Below are positions 15,722 through 24,665 of a DNA stretch of 64,000 nt, in pieces; the first letter of the stretch is position 1; each line of letters opens with the position of its first letter. This DNA comes from JAIRMO01 sp046533115. Lineage in GTDB: Bacteria > Spirochaetota > Spirochaetia > Treponematales > Breznakiellaceae. The position numbers and the translations under genes were made by a program. Where the stretch lies: NCBI RefSeq assembly GCF_046533115.1, contig NZ_JAJQRC010000003.1, positions 1 to 64,000 on the forward strand, written 5' to 3'. The notes under the pieces were generated by a model. That model was not told the origin of the DNA. It saw only the letters and a program-made list of their open reading frames with translations, and did not search any database.

Positions 15722-16996
15722 TTAGGTCCGCTTGGAAAGGGTGTTTTTTTCGTAGTCCCCGATCGGGGCAAGCCAATCGGTTCCCACCGGTACCCCCGCC
15801 TCAAGGCAGAGTTTGTCCCAAACCGTGGCAAAGGGGAAGGTTTTTAATTCCTCCATCAGGGCAAGCCGCTCGTGATTTTTACCGGCCTTTTCCGCCTCCA
15901 CCAGGAGTTTGGTGGGTTCCAGCAGGGCATCCAGGATACCCTTCCGCAGGCTTCGGGCGCCGATGGTCCATGCGGCGATACGGTTTATGGAAGCGTCAAA
16001 AAAGTCCAGGGCCAAATCAATACGATCCGGGGCGTTTTGCCGGAAAATTTCCCGGCATACCTCCCGTAATTCGTCGGAATAGAGGCACACATGGTCCGAA
16101 TCCCACCGGATCCCCCGGCTGAAATGGATCAGCAGCCCCGGGGTAAAGAGGAGTACCGCGGATATTTTATCCGAAATAAGTTCGGTCGGATGAAAATGCC
16201 CCATATCAAGGCATAGTTTTACCTGGTTTTTCGCCGCGTATCCCAGATAAAAGTCGTAGGAACCCACCACATAGGCCTCGCTGCCTATGCCGAAGAGTTT
16301 ACATTCCACCGCGTCGGTGACGGTTTTGGGGTCCAGGGGAACGGCGAGGCTCTCGTCCAGGGCCTCCCGCAGCCGGAGCCGAGGACTGTGCCGATCCGCG
16401 GGGAGGTCCTTGGACCCGTCGGGGAGCCAGATGTCGTTTACCGAAGGGGAACCCTGGTTTGTCCCAAAGGCCGAGGCGATCCGCCGGGAAGCGATGGTAT
16501 GGCGGATCCAGAATTGACGGATCTTCGGGTCGGCGCTGGAAAGGGTACCGTTCTCGGCCAGGGGATGGGAAAAAAAGGAGGGGTTCAAATCCAGGGGGAT
16601 CTTCTTTTTCTTGGACCAGGTCATCCATTTTTGGAAGTGCTCCGGTTCCAGTTCATCCCGGCCTATCTTTTTACCCTCGGTCTCGGCGTAGAGCATATGG
16701 AGGTTAAAGCGTTTCTTCCCCGGTATCAGGGAGAAGGCGAATTCCGCGTCCGCCCGCAGTTCCTCCCCGTTTCGGGCCCGGCCGGGGTAGTTTCCGGTGG
16801 CGAGGATCCCCCCCCCGGAAAGCCCCTGGGATCCCTCAAAGCCGGTTACGTCGTCCCCCTGCCAGCAGTTAACGGAAACCGGTACGTTCAGGGCGGCTTT
16901 GATGGCCTTATCCGTATTAACCCCGATGTTTGCGTAAACTTCCTTGGCTAAACCATAGGCTTGTTCCAGCGCTTCTTTGTTTTGGTAGGGCTTCAT
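15722..16996 (-). CDS. rhaA: L-rhamnose isomerase
   Basis: RhaA interconverts L-rhamnose and L-rhamnulose, the first step of rhamnose breakdown in the cytoplasm. The 424-residue length fits the family. Diagnostic blocks include VSVNCWQGDDVTGFE, NFHEW-region relatives such as PSFFSHPLAENGTLS, VGSYDFYLGYA and KLCLDMGHFHPTE, where acidic and histidine residues bind the two metal ions of this TIM barrel. It follows the aldolase gene by 2 bases, so the two are one operon with an AraC-type regulator upstream. The rhamnulose kinase is not in the window. Confidence 0.94.
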   Translation of the reverse strand: MKPYQNKEALEQAYGLAKEVYANIGVNTDKAIKAALNVPVSVNCWQGDDVTGFEGSQGLSGGGILATGNYPGRARNGEELRADAEFAFSLIPGKKRFNLHMLYAETEGKKIGRDELEPEHFQKWMTWSKKKKIPLDLNPSFFSHPLAENGTLSSADPKIRQFWIRHTIASRRIASAFGTNQGSPSVNDIWLPDGSKDLPADRHSPRLRLREALDESLAVPLDPKTVTDAVECKLFGIGSEAYVVGSYDFYLGYAAKNQVKLCLDMGHFHPTELISDKISAVLLFTPGLLIHFSRGIRWDSDHVCLYSDELREVCREIFRQNAPDRIDLALDFFDASINRIAAWTIGARSLRKGILDALLEPTKLLVEAEKAGKNHERLALMEELKTFPFATVWDKLCLEAGVPVGTDWLAPIGDYEKNTLSKRT

Positions 16997-16998
16997 AA

Positions 16999-18132
16999 CT
17001 ATTTCTCCTTGTTGGTTACTCCGGAAATGCCGGAACGATACCGTTCCACTTCCCAGGTATTGATAAAATCTATTTTATCCGCCGCCATAAATCGGGGGCC
17101 CCCAAAGGCCTGGGCGTAAACCCCTACCTTGATGGTATCGGCGAAAAGTTCCAGGGCAAGCCGGACCGCCTTTTCCGAAGGGCCCACGCCGAAAACCCCC
17201 ACCCCCTGGAGGGCAACGATTTTCGGGGGACGTCCGGTTTTTTCCAGATGGTTCTTCCAGGCTTCCCTGATGAAGCGGGGCATATCCCCTCTGCCGCCGG
17301 TATCTATAAAAAGGGGAGAACTCCCGGAATACACGATATGATCCGGGGTAAAGGCGGAAGAAACGGGGTAAAATGCGGCGGCATCCTCCACCAGGGCCGC
17401 GATTTCCCGGTTTCGCTCAAAAATGGCCTGCCCCCCCAGCTCCGCCAGAATGCCGGCGGCCTCCGCGGAAGGACCGTATTGAAGGGTTTTGCCGGAAAAA
17501 TCCGGCTTCCGGGTGATTTTTGCGCCCAGGGTATCCATAATATACCGGTAAATGTCCCGGATGCCTTCGGCGGTATCCGCCCCCACAAAAACCCCGTGGT
17601 TTTGCAGCAGGATGATCGCCGCCGGCCTGCCGGACAAACGGGTCTGGGCATCCATGGCTTCCTTTACCACCCGGGAAAGGGTATACCCCGGGTTAACTTC
17701 GGGGATCCACAGGGCTTTTTCGCCGAATAAGTTCCGCCCTTCCTCGGCTCCCCTGACCGAACAGGTCAGGCCGTTGACCAAAGCCGGATGGGTATGAACC
17801 ACCAGGGTAACGGGAAGCATGTCGTGGAGCAGGGTTTCCACACTGGGGCGTTTTTGCTCTTCCCCGGGCATTTTAGCGGCCATCATATCTGCCAGAACCG
17901 CCGCTTCCCGGTCATCCGCGTTTTCGGGGTATATTTTTTCCCATATACGGGCCAATTTATCCCGGTCCATCCGGACAAAACCATCGGCGGTAATATCCGA
18001 GAGGGGCGTCCCAGAGCCTTTGATAAAGAGGATCGAACCGTCTTTCAACGAGGTATTCCCCCCGCCGGCCACCACATAATCCGAATTAGCCCCATAATAC
18101 CGGGACAGGGTAATAAGTTCTGTGAGATCCAT
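16999..18132 (-). CDS. Class II aldolase, probable rhamnulose-1-phosphate aldolase (RhaE-like)
   Basis: Class II aldolases of this group split L-rhamnulose 1-phosphate into dihydroxyacetone phosphate and lactaldehyde using a metal ion. The 377-residue protein has VVAGGGNTSLKDGSILFIKG, the metal-site HTHPALVNGLTC, and LLQNHGVFVGADT. It resembles the aldolase half of the bifunctional RhaEW protein but stops before any dehydrogenase domain. The context with rhaA supports the rhamnose role. The family also includes related sugar-phosphate aldolases, so the exact substrate is inferred. The Shine-Dalgarno GAGGAG is rather far (14 bases) from the ATG. Confidence 0.82.
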   Translation of the reverse strand: MDLTELITLSRYYGANSDYVVAGGGNTSLKDGSILFIKGSGTPLSDITADGFVRMDRDKLARIWEKIYPENADDREAAVLADMMAAKMPGEEQKRPSVETLLHDMLPVTLVVHTHPALVNGLTCSVRGAEEGRNLFGEKALWIPEVNPGYTLSRVVKEAMDAQTRLSGRPAAIILLQNHGVFVGADTAEGIRDIYRYIMDTLGAKITRKPDFSGKTLQYGPSAEAAGILAELGGQAIFERNREIAALVEDAAAFYPVSSAFTPDHIVYSGSSPLFIDTGGRGDMPRFIREAWKNHLEKTGRPPKIVALQGVGVFGVGPSEKAVRLALELFADTIKVGVYAQAFGGPRFMAADKIDFINTWEVERYRSGISGVTNKEK

Positions 18133-18171
18133 AGATTATTTTAACACTCCTCTTTAAATAGTACATGGATA

Positions 18172-18200
18172 ATTATAGGCAGATGATGGACTTTTCATGG
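18172..18200 (-). promoter_or_regulatory. Promoter of the aldolase-rhaA operon
   Basis: A perfect TATAAT (18172-18177, minus strand) lies 40 bases before the aldolase start. The -35 position reads CCATGA, a poor match. A good -10 with a poor -35 fits activator-dependent transcription, here presumably by the AraC-type protein encoded just upstream. Confidence 0.5.
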
Positions 18201-18244
18201 GAACCGCCGCCTACCATACCCCCGGTACATTCCCGGGACAGCGC

Positions 18245-19144
18245 TCATTGACGGATATATTTTTTCCAATCCGAGGGGGCAACCCCGGTTTTGTTTTTAA
18301 AAAGCCGGGAAAAATAGTACTGATCCTCAAAACCTAACTGAAAGGCCACCTCTTTAACCGTCACGTCAGCCTCTTCAAGGAGGCCTTCGGCCTTATGGAT
18401 CTTGATATGAATGTAATACTGATAGGGAGTCATGGACGTATAGGTTTTGAAAATTTCATTGAGTTTTGAGGGGCTTACCCCTATCTGTTCGGAAATGCTC
18501 GATACATTAATGGCCTTAAAAACATTCGTTTCCATAAGATATTTGGCCTGCTCCACGATTTTTTGATAATAATTGGGCTGCTCCGAACGTCTTTCATGGG
18601 TCAACATTTCGGCGATCAGGGCCAGGATCCCCGAACAGGCCTTGAGCTGATAGAGGGGCTGCTGGGTCCGCACTTCCCGCAGGATCTGATCGAAGATCGA
18701 TACGATGTCATTATGGAGCCCTACGTCAAAAAAGATATGCTCCCTGGCAAGGATCCCCTTCTCCACCAGGGTGGAATAAAACCCGCCTTTAAAGCCGACC
18801 CAGTATTCATGCCAGCCTATTTCAAATACCGGTTTATAAAAATGTTTTATCCCCGGAAGGACCAATAAAAGAGAACCGGGCGTAACCGTATAGGTCTGCT
18901 GGTCCACCCCAAAGATCCCTTCCCCTTTGGTGATATAGAGGATTTGAAATTCCTGCAAGATCCGGCCTTCCGCCACCTGCCGGAAAAGGGCGGGATGTTT
19001 ATTTTTGTTCGGAGGATAGACCGTTTGGGGTTTTACGTCCACATTACCCGCGGTGGTACATACCATCCCGATTTTTTCATCTTCGTCGCTGTAGGGGAGG
19101 TAATGTAAGAAGGAATCCCAGGTTTCCTCGGAAGAATTTCCCAT
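18245..19144 (-). CDS. AraC-family transcription regulator, probably for rhamnose genes
   Basis: The 299-residue protein has an N-terminal cupin-like sensor part (about 30-140, with GEGIFGVDQQTYTVTPGSLL). The C-terminal AraC DNA-binding domain (about 200-299) has two helix-turn-helix units: VSSISEQIGVSPSKLNEIFK, and VKEVAFQLGFEDQYYFSRLF with the family closing KNKTGVAPSDWKK. It is encoded directly upstream of the aldolase and rhaA on the same strand, 112 bases away, so activation by rhamnose is the natural guess. No good Shine-Dalgarno precedes the chosen ATG, so the start is less sure than the domain call. Confidence 0.88.
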   Translation of the reverse strand: MGNSSEETWDSFLHYLPYSDEDEKIGMVCTTAGNVDVKPQTVYPPNKNKHPALFRQVAEGRILQEFQILYITKGEGIFGVDQQTYTVTPGSLLLVLPGIKHFYKPVFEIGWHEYWVGFKGGFYSTLVEKGILAREHIFFDVGLHNDIVSIFDQILREVRTQQPLYQLKACSGILALIAEMLTHERRSEQPNYYQKIVEQAKYLMETNVFKAINVSSISEQIGVSPSKLNEIFKTYTSMTPYQYYIHIKIHKAEGLLEEADVTVKEVAFQLGFEDQYYFSRLFKNKTGVAPSDWKKYIRQ

Positions 19145-19232
19145 AATGGTTCATAATATAAAGTTTTATCCATCCTCGCAAGAGTAAAGTCCATGGAACA
19201 TGCGTTTTTTCCCCGCAGTTTATCCGGGGCAC

Positions 19233-19883
19233 CTATATCGGCGCTATTTTTTTAATTATGTCCGCCACCGCCGCGGCCAGTTGGTAATGTTCTTCCGGAT
19301 CCAGGTGGATGCCGTCCGCTTTGCTGCTCTGTATGATTTTACCGGCGTCCAGAAATTCCGCCCCCCACTCCTGGGCAAACTGTCGATAAAACCCGGGAAG
19401 TTTCTTGGATAATTCCACACAATCCCCGAACATATTTTTAAAAGCCGGGGCATCCACCGTTGGGGGAGGGCAGATCATAAGAACCTTGGGGCCGGCATTA
19501 CCGGGGCTGGTACGGGAATCCCTAATGGCCGTTACCAGCCGGCCTACTCCCCGGGCAATATCATAGGCGCAGGGGTTGTACCGGATCTTGAGATCATTGG
19601 TCCCCAGCATAACCACCACCACATCCAGGGGTTTGTGGCTTTCCAGAATGGGTATCAGTTGGCGCAGACCGTTCATATCCCCCTCCACGGGATCTTCCCT
19701 GCAGCTGGTCCTGCCGCAGAGCCCTTCCTCATCGACCCAATAGGCGGGGGCATCCTCCGGGGCATTAAGGTTAAGTAATTTTTTTAGCACCATGGGCCAG
19801 CGGGTTTTATGATCGTACCGCTCTCCTGTTTGCGGGTTATAGCCCCAGGTATTGGAATCACCGTAACAAAGGATGGTTTTCAT
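19233..19883 (-). CDS. SGNH/GDSL-family hydrolase (probable arylesterase type)
   Basis: The 216-residue protein has block I YGDSNTWGYNP with nucleophile serine 10. Block III is VVVMLGTNDLK, and the closing DGIHLDPEEHYQLA supplies catalytic Asp and His. This set defines the SGNH esterase/lipase fold. There is no signal peptide, so a cytoplasmic esterase acting on a sugar or small ester is likely. It lies downstream of the rarA-like gene on the same strand. The substrate cannot be read from the sequence. Confidence 0.88.
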   Translation of the reverse strand: MKTILCYGDSNTWGYNPQTGERYDHKTRWPMVLKKLLNLNAPEDAPAYWVDEEGLCGRTSCREDPVEGDMNGLRQLIPILESHKPLDVVVVMLGTNDLKIRYNPCAYDIARGVGRLVTAIRDSRTSPGNAGPKVLMICPPPTVDAPAFKNMFGDCVELSKKLPGFYRQFAQEWGAEFLDAGKIIQSSKADGIHLDPEEHYQLAAAVADIIKKIAPI

Positions 19884-19937
19884 CGATTCGCTTCCTTATA
19901 TAAGATGGGGATAGTATAAACCGGATCCGGGCCCGGA

Positions 19938-22202
19938 TCAATTTGCCCGTCCCGTAAGGAGGATACTTCTCCATTTCCAGGTGAGGGGTCCCTGTTTTAT
20001 CCGGAGGGAAAGCAGTTCCCGGATGCTTAAAAAGTCCCGCTCCCCCAGGGCCCGGGCAATAAAGGCGCCCCAGGTGGAACGATCCCGGTCAAACCAGGCG
20101 GCCAAGTCCCGTTCGGTAAGGAGCCGTTCCTCTTTTTGGTCCAGTACCGAGAAGGTGGTCTTTAACCCCCCGGCGGTAAAGGCCTTTTCCAGGATTTCCC
20201 CGTCCCAGGTCCAATACCCCCCCTGTTTGGTAAAAAAGTCCTGTTCCGCTTCCTTAAGGTTTTTTACCAATGCTTCGGGGGGAGGCTCCGTTCCCCCGCA
20301 TTCATCCGCCAGGATCCGGGAGATCCGTTCCCCCAGTCGGGGGAGGGTCTGGAGGATCACCATGTCCCCCCCGGGGACAAGAAGCCTCCGGGCCCCTTGG
20401 ACAAAGGCAGCCAGGGGATCGGCGCCGGCCGTTTCCGGTGGGGGGAACCCCCGTTTCCAGGGCTCCCGGGCCAGGATATGGTCAAACACCGGGGAGGAAA
20501 ACAGGGCCTCCGCTTCTTCCGGGGCGGGGAGTTTTCCCGGGGGGAAAACCCCGATTTGGGGCCCTTCGCTTTCATCCAGCATTGAGGCGTAGCGGAGCAG
20601 GGCCTCCCGGGCGGTTTCGGTATCCACCAGGGCCGCGGCCAGGCCCTCCGGGACCTTCCGCAGGCTTTCCCAGAGGAGGAGGCCGTCATTGGCGGCGGGG
20701 ATGAGGATCCGGTCATGCCGGGCCGGGGAACATTGGCCTAGGATCAGGTCCCGGTCGGATAAGAGGAGGGCGCTCCTCCCCGATTCCAGGCGTTTGAACC
20801 AGCCTTCCTTGCCCTTGGATGAAGCGGACCAGGAGAGGTATTCCTCCCCGCCTTCCCCGGGGTTGTCCCCCATAATAACCGCCGCCTGAAGTTCCCGCTT
20901 CCTAATCACCTCCTCCCGGATCTTCCCCTCATATCCCATCCGGGAGGGGAGGTAAAAGGTTTTTCCCCGCAATATCCGGGGAAGGTACTGCTGGGCCGCC
21001 CAGTGATCCCGGTAGGCGTGGGGGTAGATATAGCCGTCCCCGTGACCGAACCCTTCGGCATCCCTGCTGGCGTCCCGCAGGTGGTTGGGGACCTCCGCAT
21101 CCTCCTTGTTCACCTCCCCCAGGGCGTCAAAAAAGGCCAGGGCGGTGTTGGATTTCGGCGCCGTGGCCAGGTAGAGGCAGGCGTGGGCCAGGGGGAAATT
21201 CCCCTCGGGAAATCCTATCCGCTCAAAGGCCTCGGCACAGGCCATGACCACGGTTATCGCCTGGGGGTCCGCCAGGCCCACGTCCTCGCTGGCCAGGATG
21301 ATCATTCGCCTAAAGATAAAAGCCGGATCTTCCCCGGCCCGGACCATCTTGGCAAGCCAATACAAGGCCGCATCGGGGTCGCTCCCCCGGACGCTTTTGA
21401 TGAAGGCGCTGATGGTGTCAAAGTGGTAATCCCCGTCCCGGTCATAGAGTACCGCCCGGCGCTGGATGCTTTCTTCCGCGGCCGACAGGGAGATGCGGAT
21501 CTCCGTTCCCTCCGGGGGGGGCCAGGAACCGGGGCTGGTCTCTACCGCCAGTTCCAGGGCGTTGAGGAGGCTCCGGGCATCCCCCCCGGCAACTTCCACC
21601 AGGTGTTCCAGGGCCCCCTCCTCAAAAACCACTTGCCAGTTACCATATCCCCGTTCCTTGTCCGCCATGGTCCGCAGGGCGGCCTCCCGCAGGTTTTCCG
21701 TTGTCAGGGGCTTAAGCTGAAAGATCCGGCTCCGGCTTACCAGGGCCCGGTTGACTTCAAAAAAGGGATTTTCCGTGGTGGCCCCGATGAGGATCACCGT
21801 CCCGTTTTCCACCCAGGGGAGGAGGGCGTCCTGCTGGGCTTTGTTCCACCGGTGGACTTCGTCCACAAAGAGGATGGTCCGTTTACTGTAAAGCCGCCGC
21901 CGTTCGTCGGAGCGGTCTATGACCTCCCGAATATCCTTGATCCCCGCCAGGACCGCGTTGAGGCTTTCAAAGGAACTTTTGGTGGTATTGGCGATAACCC
22001 TGGCCAGGCTTGTTTTACCCGTACCGGGGGGACCGTAGAAGATAACCGATGAGAGCCGGTCCGCCTGGATGGCCCGCCGCAAAAGCCGCCCGGGGCCGAC
22101 AATATGATCCTGACCGATAACATCGTCCAGAATCCTGGGCCGCATCCGATCCGCCAGGGGGCTTTGGGAGACTCCCCCGGAGGAACTAAAAAGATCTCCC
22201 AT
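19938..22202 (-). CDS. rarA: RarA-type AAA+ ATPase fused to a methyltransferase-like C-terminal domain
   Basis: Residues 1 to about 430 are a complete RarA (MgsA) protein of the clamp-loader AAA+ group that acts at stalled replication forks. It has Walker A GPPGTGKT (57-64), Walker B LFVDEVHRW (111-119), sensor ATTENPFFEVN (141-151) and the C-terminal RarA segment LAMMIKAGEDP-like LAKMVRAGEDPAFIFRRM. The protein then runs on to 754 residues. The extra 300 residues have the order of a class I methyltransferase: RILIPAANDG at 498-507, an acidic D527, FDHILAREPW at 573-582 and RRLLVPGGDMVIL at 605-617. The glycine-rich SAM loop is weak, so the domain may be inactive. The RarA part is certain; the extension is inferred. 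Confidence 0.9.
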   Translation of the reverse strand: MGDLFSSSGGVSQSPLADRMRPRILDDVIGQDHIVGPGRLLRRAIQADRLSSVIFYGPPGTGKTSLARVIANTTKSSFESLNAVLAGIKDIREVIDRSDERRRLYSKRTILFVDEVHRWNKAQQDALLPWVENGTVILIGATTENPFFEVNRALVSRSRIFQLKPLTTENLREAALRTMADKERGYGNWQVVFEEGALEHLVEVAGGDARSLLNALELAVETSPGSWPPPEGTEIRISLSAAEESIQRRAVLYDRDGDYHFDTISAFIKSVRGSDPDAALYWLAKMVRAGEDPAFIFRRMIILASEDVGLADPQAITVVMACAEAFERIGFPEGNFPLAHACLYLATAPKSNTALAFFDALGEVNKEDAEVPNHLRDASRDAEGFGHGDGYIYPHAYRDHWAAQQYLPRILRGKTFYLPSRMGYEGKIREEVIRKRELQAAVIMGDNPGEGGEEYLSWSASSKGKEGWFKRLESGRSALLLSDRDLILGQCSPARHDRILIPAANDGLLLWESLRKVPEGLAAALVDTETAREALLRYASMLDESEGPQIGVFPPGKLPAPEEAEALFSSPVFDHILAREPWKRGFPPPETAGADPLAAFVQGARRLLVPGGDMVILQTLPRLGERISRILADECGGTEPPPEALVKNLKEAEQDFFTKQGGYWTWDGEILEKAFTAGGLKTTFSVLDQKEERLLTERDLAAWFDRDRSTWGAFIARALGERDFLSIRELLSLRIKQGPLTWKWRSILLTGRAN

Positions 22203-22250
22203 GGGGGGATATCAAAAAAAGGGCTTTAAAAATCGGGAGAAACCGATTGA

Positions 22251-23324
22251 TTAATAGGCATTCCACTGCCAGCCTTCCTCCCCATACTGGTAGGCCCAAA
22301 GCCCTTTTTGATGGGTTGACGCGAAAAGGGGCCCATTCTGCTGTTGATAGAGGCCGGTAAGGGATTGTACCCCCAAACTTGAACGGTACTGGGCGTAATC
22401 ATAGGCCGTGGTATTTACATCGTAGGTTCCTTGCCCCGGATAATGGACAGAGGAGGAACCGGGCCAGGAACCGTTGCTGCTCAGTTCAATCTCCGCAAAC
22501 CCCTTGGTGTGAACCCCCACCAGGAGCAGGTATCCATTTTTGGTCTTATACGTGGCCATAGCCCGATCAAAAGACAAACCAAACGCCGCCGCCATAAGGG
22601 TGCCGCTCCCGTGGAGAATATATCCGTCTTTGGTGGATGCCGCGATGCCGCCCCCCGGTAACGCGATTATCCCCATGATGGTATGCCCGGTGGAACCGGA
22701 AATAGGGGTCGAACTACCGGCGTTAAAAATCCCGCCGGTGGTGGCAATATAACTCCCTGCCGCTCCCCGCAGAAAAAATCCTTCCCCCGAGCCGGACATA
22801 AGGGAACGGGGCGTACCGCCGCTATAGGAAAGGATCGTATATACATTGGCGGTGGAAGCGCATATATAGAGGGTGCTGCTTCCGTAGATATTTTGAAGAT
22901 AGGTATATCCCGATACCGGAACCTGCGCCCATGACCCCCCGGTATTTTGGTACAAGCTGCTGTTCTCGATGATACAGTAGAGGGTACTTCCGGCGACGGC
23001 CAGATCGGTAATCGTACCGGAGGGTTTATCTATGGGGGACCATCCGGAACCCTGATTGTGGTAGAGACCTTTTCCGTTTGATACGTACAGGGTATTTCCA
23101 CTGGACACTATCTTGGTGGGGCTCCCCGGTATGTAGGGCTCCTTGGGTTTTACTTCCCGGGATATATCAAAAAAGATGGGATGTTGATCGCAGGAAAAGA
23201 AAAATAAACAGAGGGGAATAAAAAGAAGAAACCACCGGAACCGCTTCGGAAGGCCAAATTGTGAAGCCGAATCCTGAATATTGGGGGGGATCCCTTGGGG
23301 GTGATTAAACAATAATTTTTCCAT
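22251..23324 (-). CDS. Putative lipoprotein with beta-propeller-like repeats
   Basis: The 357-residue protein has a hydrophobic segment (31-44) ending FFFSCDQ, a plausible spirochaetal lipobox with lipidated Cys45. It is preceded by an unusually long N-terminal tail. The rest is rich in Gly, Ser, Thr and Tyr with recurring blocks of the type LYVSNGKGLYHNQGSGW, SSLYQNTGGSWAQVPVSGY and GYILHGSGTLMAAAFGL. This is the look of a beta-propeller. A good AAGGATAAAATC precedes the ATG. It is 15 bases downstream of a probable outer-membrane protein gene, so an envelope role is likely. The function is unknown. Confidence 0.7.
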   Translation of the reverse strand: MEKLLFNHPQGIPPNIQDSASQFGLPKRFRWFLLFIPLCLFFFSCDQHPIFFDISREVKPKEPYIPGSPTKIVSSGNTLYVSNGKGLYHNQGSGWSPIDKPSGTITDLAVAGSTLYCIIENSSLYQNTGGSWAQVPVSGYTYLQNIYGSSTLYICASTANVYTILSYSGGTPRSLMSGSGEGFFLRGAAGSYIATTGGIFNAGSSTPISGSTGHTIMGIIALPGGGIAASTKDGYILHGSGTLMAAAFGLSFDRAMATYKTKNGYLLLVGVHTKGFAEIELSSNGSWPGSSSVHYPGQGTYDVNTTAYDYAQYRSSLGVQSLTGLYQQQNGPLFASTHQKGLWAYQYGEEGWQWNAY

Positions 23325-23339
23325 GATTTTATCCTTACC

Positions 23340-23969
23340 TTAAAAATGATAACGGGCGGAGAGGGTTAATTCTACAAAATTCCCAAAAACCGTATGCTCA
23401 CTCCATTGGGGAATGAACCACCAGGCCGTGTTAAGACCAAAGGACCAACTGGGATTGAAACGCCAGAAAACCGAAGCCTCGGGCTTCAATAAAAATCCGA
23501 AGTGATTGAGTTCCAGGTATTGCTGGGGCACTCCGCCTATCAGCAGGGATAGGGGAAATTCAAACCTGCCCAGAATAAACTGATAGCCGATCCGGGCCCC
23601 CATGGGGACCATGAAAAGCATGTTTTTTCCCCGGGTGGAGATAAACATCAGCCCCAGCTCTCCCCCGATAAACAGGTTGGAATTCAGGAAATAACTTAAC
23701 GCCAGGGACCCGGTTCCCCCGGCGACATTTATCCGGTTTTCAAGGACCCCTTCGCTGTCCCAAAAAACCGTGGGAAAAATAGGCCCCAGGGAGATCGTAA
23801 AGGTCTTATCCCCCCGTGAATAGAGGGGCGGGGCGACAAAGTCCCATTCGGAATCAAAGGGAGGTTCCGGTTCTTCTTCCTCATAAACATCACCCTCCTG
23901 TGCGGCGGCGCCGAAAATAAAACCCGCCAAAATAAGGATGAAAAAGCCCCTCTTCTTCCCGCTGATCAT
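23340..23969 (-). CDS. Probable outer-membrane beta-barrel protein
   Basis: I chose the ATG at 23969 because GGGGAG lies six bases before it and because it gives a clean signal peptide (MISGKKRGFFILILAGFIFG, then AAAQ). Upstream in-frame codons would add a tail of no sense. The mature part begins with an acidic stretch (EGDVYEEEEPEPPFDSEW). It then alternates polar and aromatic residues and ends SARYHF, with terminal Phe, typical of bacterial outer-membrane proteins. The length is 210 residues. It precedes the lipoprotein gene in one operon. Confidence 0.7.
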   Translation of the reverse strand: MISGKKRGFFILILAGFIFGAAAQEGDVYEEEEPEPPFDSEWDFVAPPLYSRGDKTFTISLGPIFPTVFWDSEGVLENRINVAGGTGSLALSYFLNSNLFIGGELGLMFISTRGKNMLFMVPMGARIGYQFILGRFEFPLSLLIGGVPQQYLELNHFGFLLKPEASVFWRFNPSWSFGLNTAWWFIPQWSEHTVFGNFVELTLSARYHF

Positions 23970-24201
23970 AATGAACTCCCCAACCCCCGGATTAGTGGGC
24001 CTTTTCACGGCCCGGTTCGTCTTGAAAAAACCCGGGAAAAAACGGTAAAATCCCAACCAAGCCGGCTTGGCTCGGGGAAAACCCGTACCCCGGTAATTTT
24101 TTATTATAACGGATAAAAGATTCCTATTCAATGAGCCTTTTCAAAATCCAAAGCTTTCTAAAATACAACAATCCACGGCTTGGTTGGGTTACGGTAACCC
24201 G

Positions 24202-24230
24202 TTGAAGATCCCGGCGGGGAAGTGTATAGT
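24202..24230 (+). promoter_or_regulatory. Promoter of the membrane protein-miaB operon
   Basis: TTGAAG (24202-24207), a 17-base spacer and TATAGT (24225-24230) form a good sigma-70 promoter. Its expected start lies about 57 bases before the ATG at 24294. A hairpin follows it (TTCCC-AAAAC-TTC-GGTTTT-AGGGAA, near 24248-24272) inside the leader. Confidence 0.6.
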
Positions 24231-24293
24231 TTGAAACAGTCTAGGCTTCCCAAAACTTCGGTTTTAGGGAAATCCCGTTGCAGGAGGAAGCTA

Positions 24294-24665
24294 ATGAACG
24301 ATATGGTACCTGAGCGGCTTGCCCCCGCCGATGTTTTGGCCAAACAGGGGGTGGCTGCTGTTGGGGGTATAGCGGGGGGGATCCTTCTTTTTATTATGGG
24401 GGCCCTGCCCCTTCCTTTAGGGATCGCCGCCGGGGTTATTGTCGCGCTGGTGGGGGTGGGCGCCCTTTTTTCCAAGGACCCGGAAGATAGAAAGCCGGGG
24501 ATGATAGTTACCGCCGCCGGTTTTCTGGCCATTCTCGCCCGTCTTCCCATAGCTCCCCTGAAGAGCTTCGCGGGGTTCCTGCTCGGTATCGGCGCCGTCG
24601 GCCTTTTGGCCATGGGAATCTGGAAGGGAATTAAATTTTTGAAAGGGCTTAAGAGCAGGTCGTGA
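24294..24665 (+). CDS. Small hydrophobic membrane protein of unknown function
   Basis: I chose the ATG at 24294, which has a strong AGGAGG seven bases upstream, over codons further back. The 123-residue protein has about four hydrophobic segments (VAAVGGIAGGILLFIMGALP, LPLGIAAGVIVALVGVGALF, GMIVTAAGFLAILARLP and a last one near 100-115) and ends in Lys/Arg. No family is recognised. Its stop overlaps the GTG start of miaB, so the two genes are translationally coupled. Confidence 0.7.
   Translation: MNDMVPERLAPADVLAKQGVAAVGGIAGGILLFIMGALPLPLGIAAGVIVALVGVGALFSKDPEDRKPGMIVTAAGFLAILARLPIAPLKSFAGFLLGIGAVGLLAMGIWKGIKFLKGLKSRS

Noticed and set aside
21003..22052. 349-codon open frame opposite the rarA gene
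   Set aside because: It lies wholly inside the RarA coding frame, with low-complexity Gly/Pro/His composition and no ribosome site.
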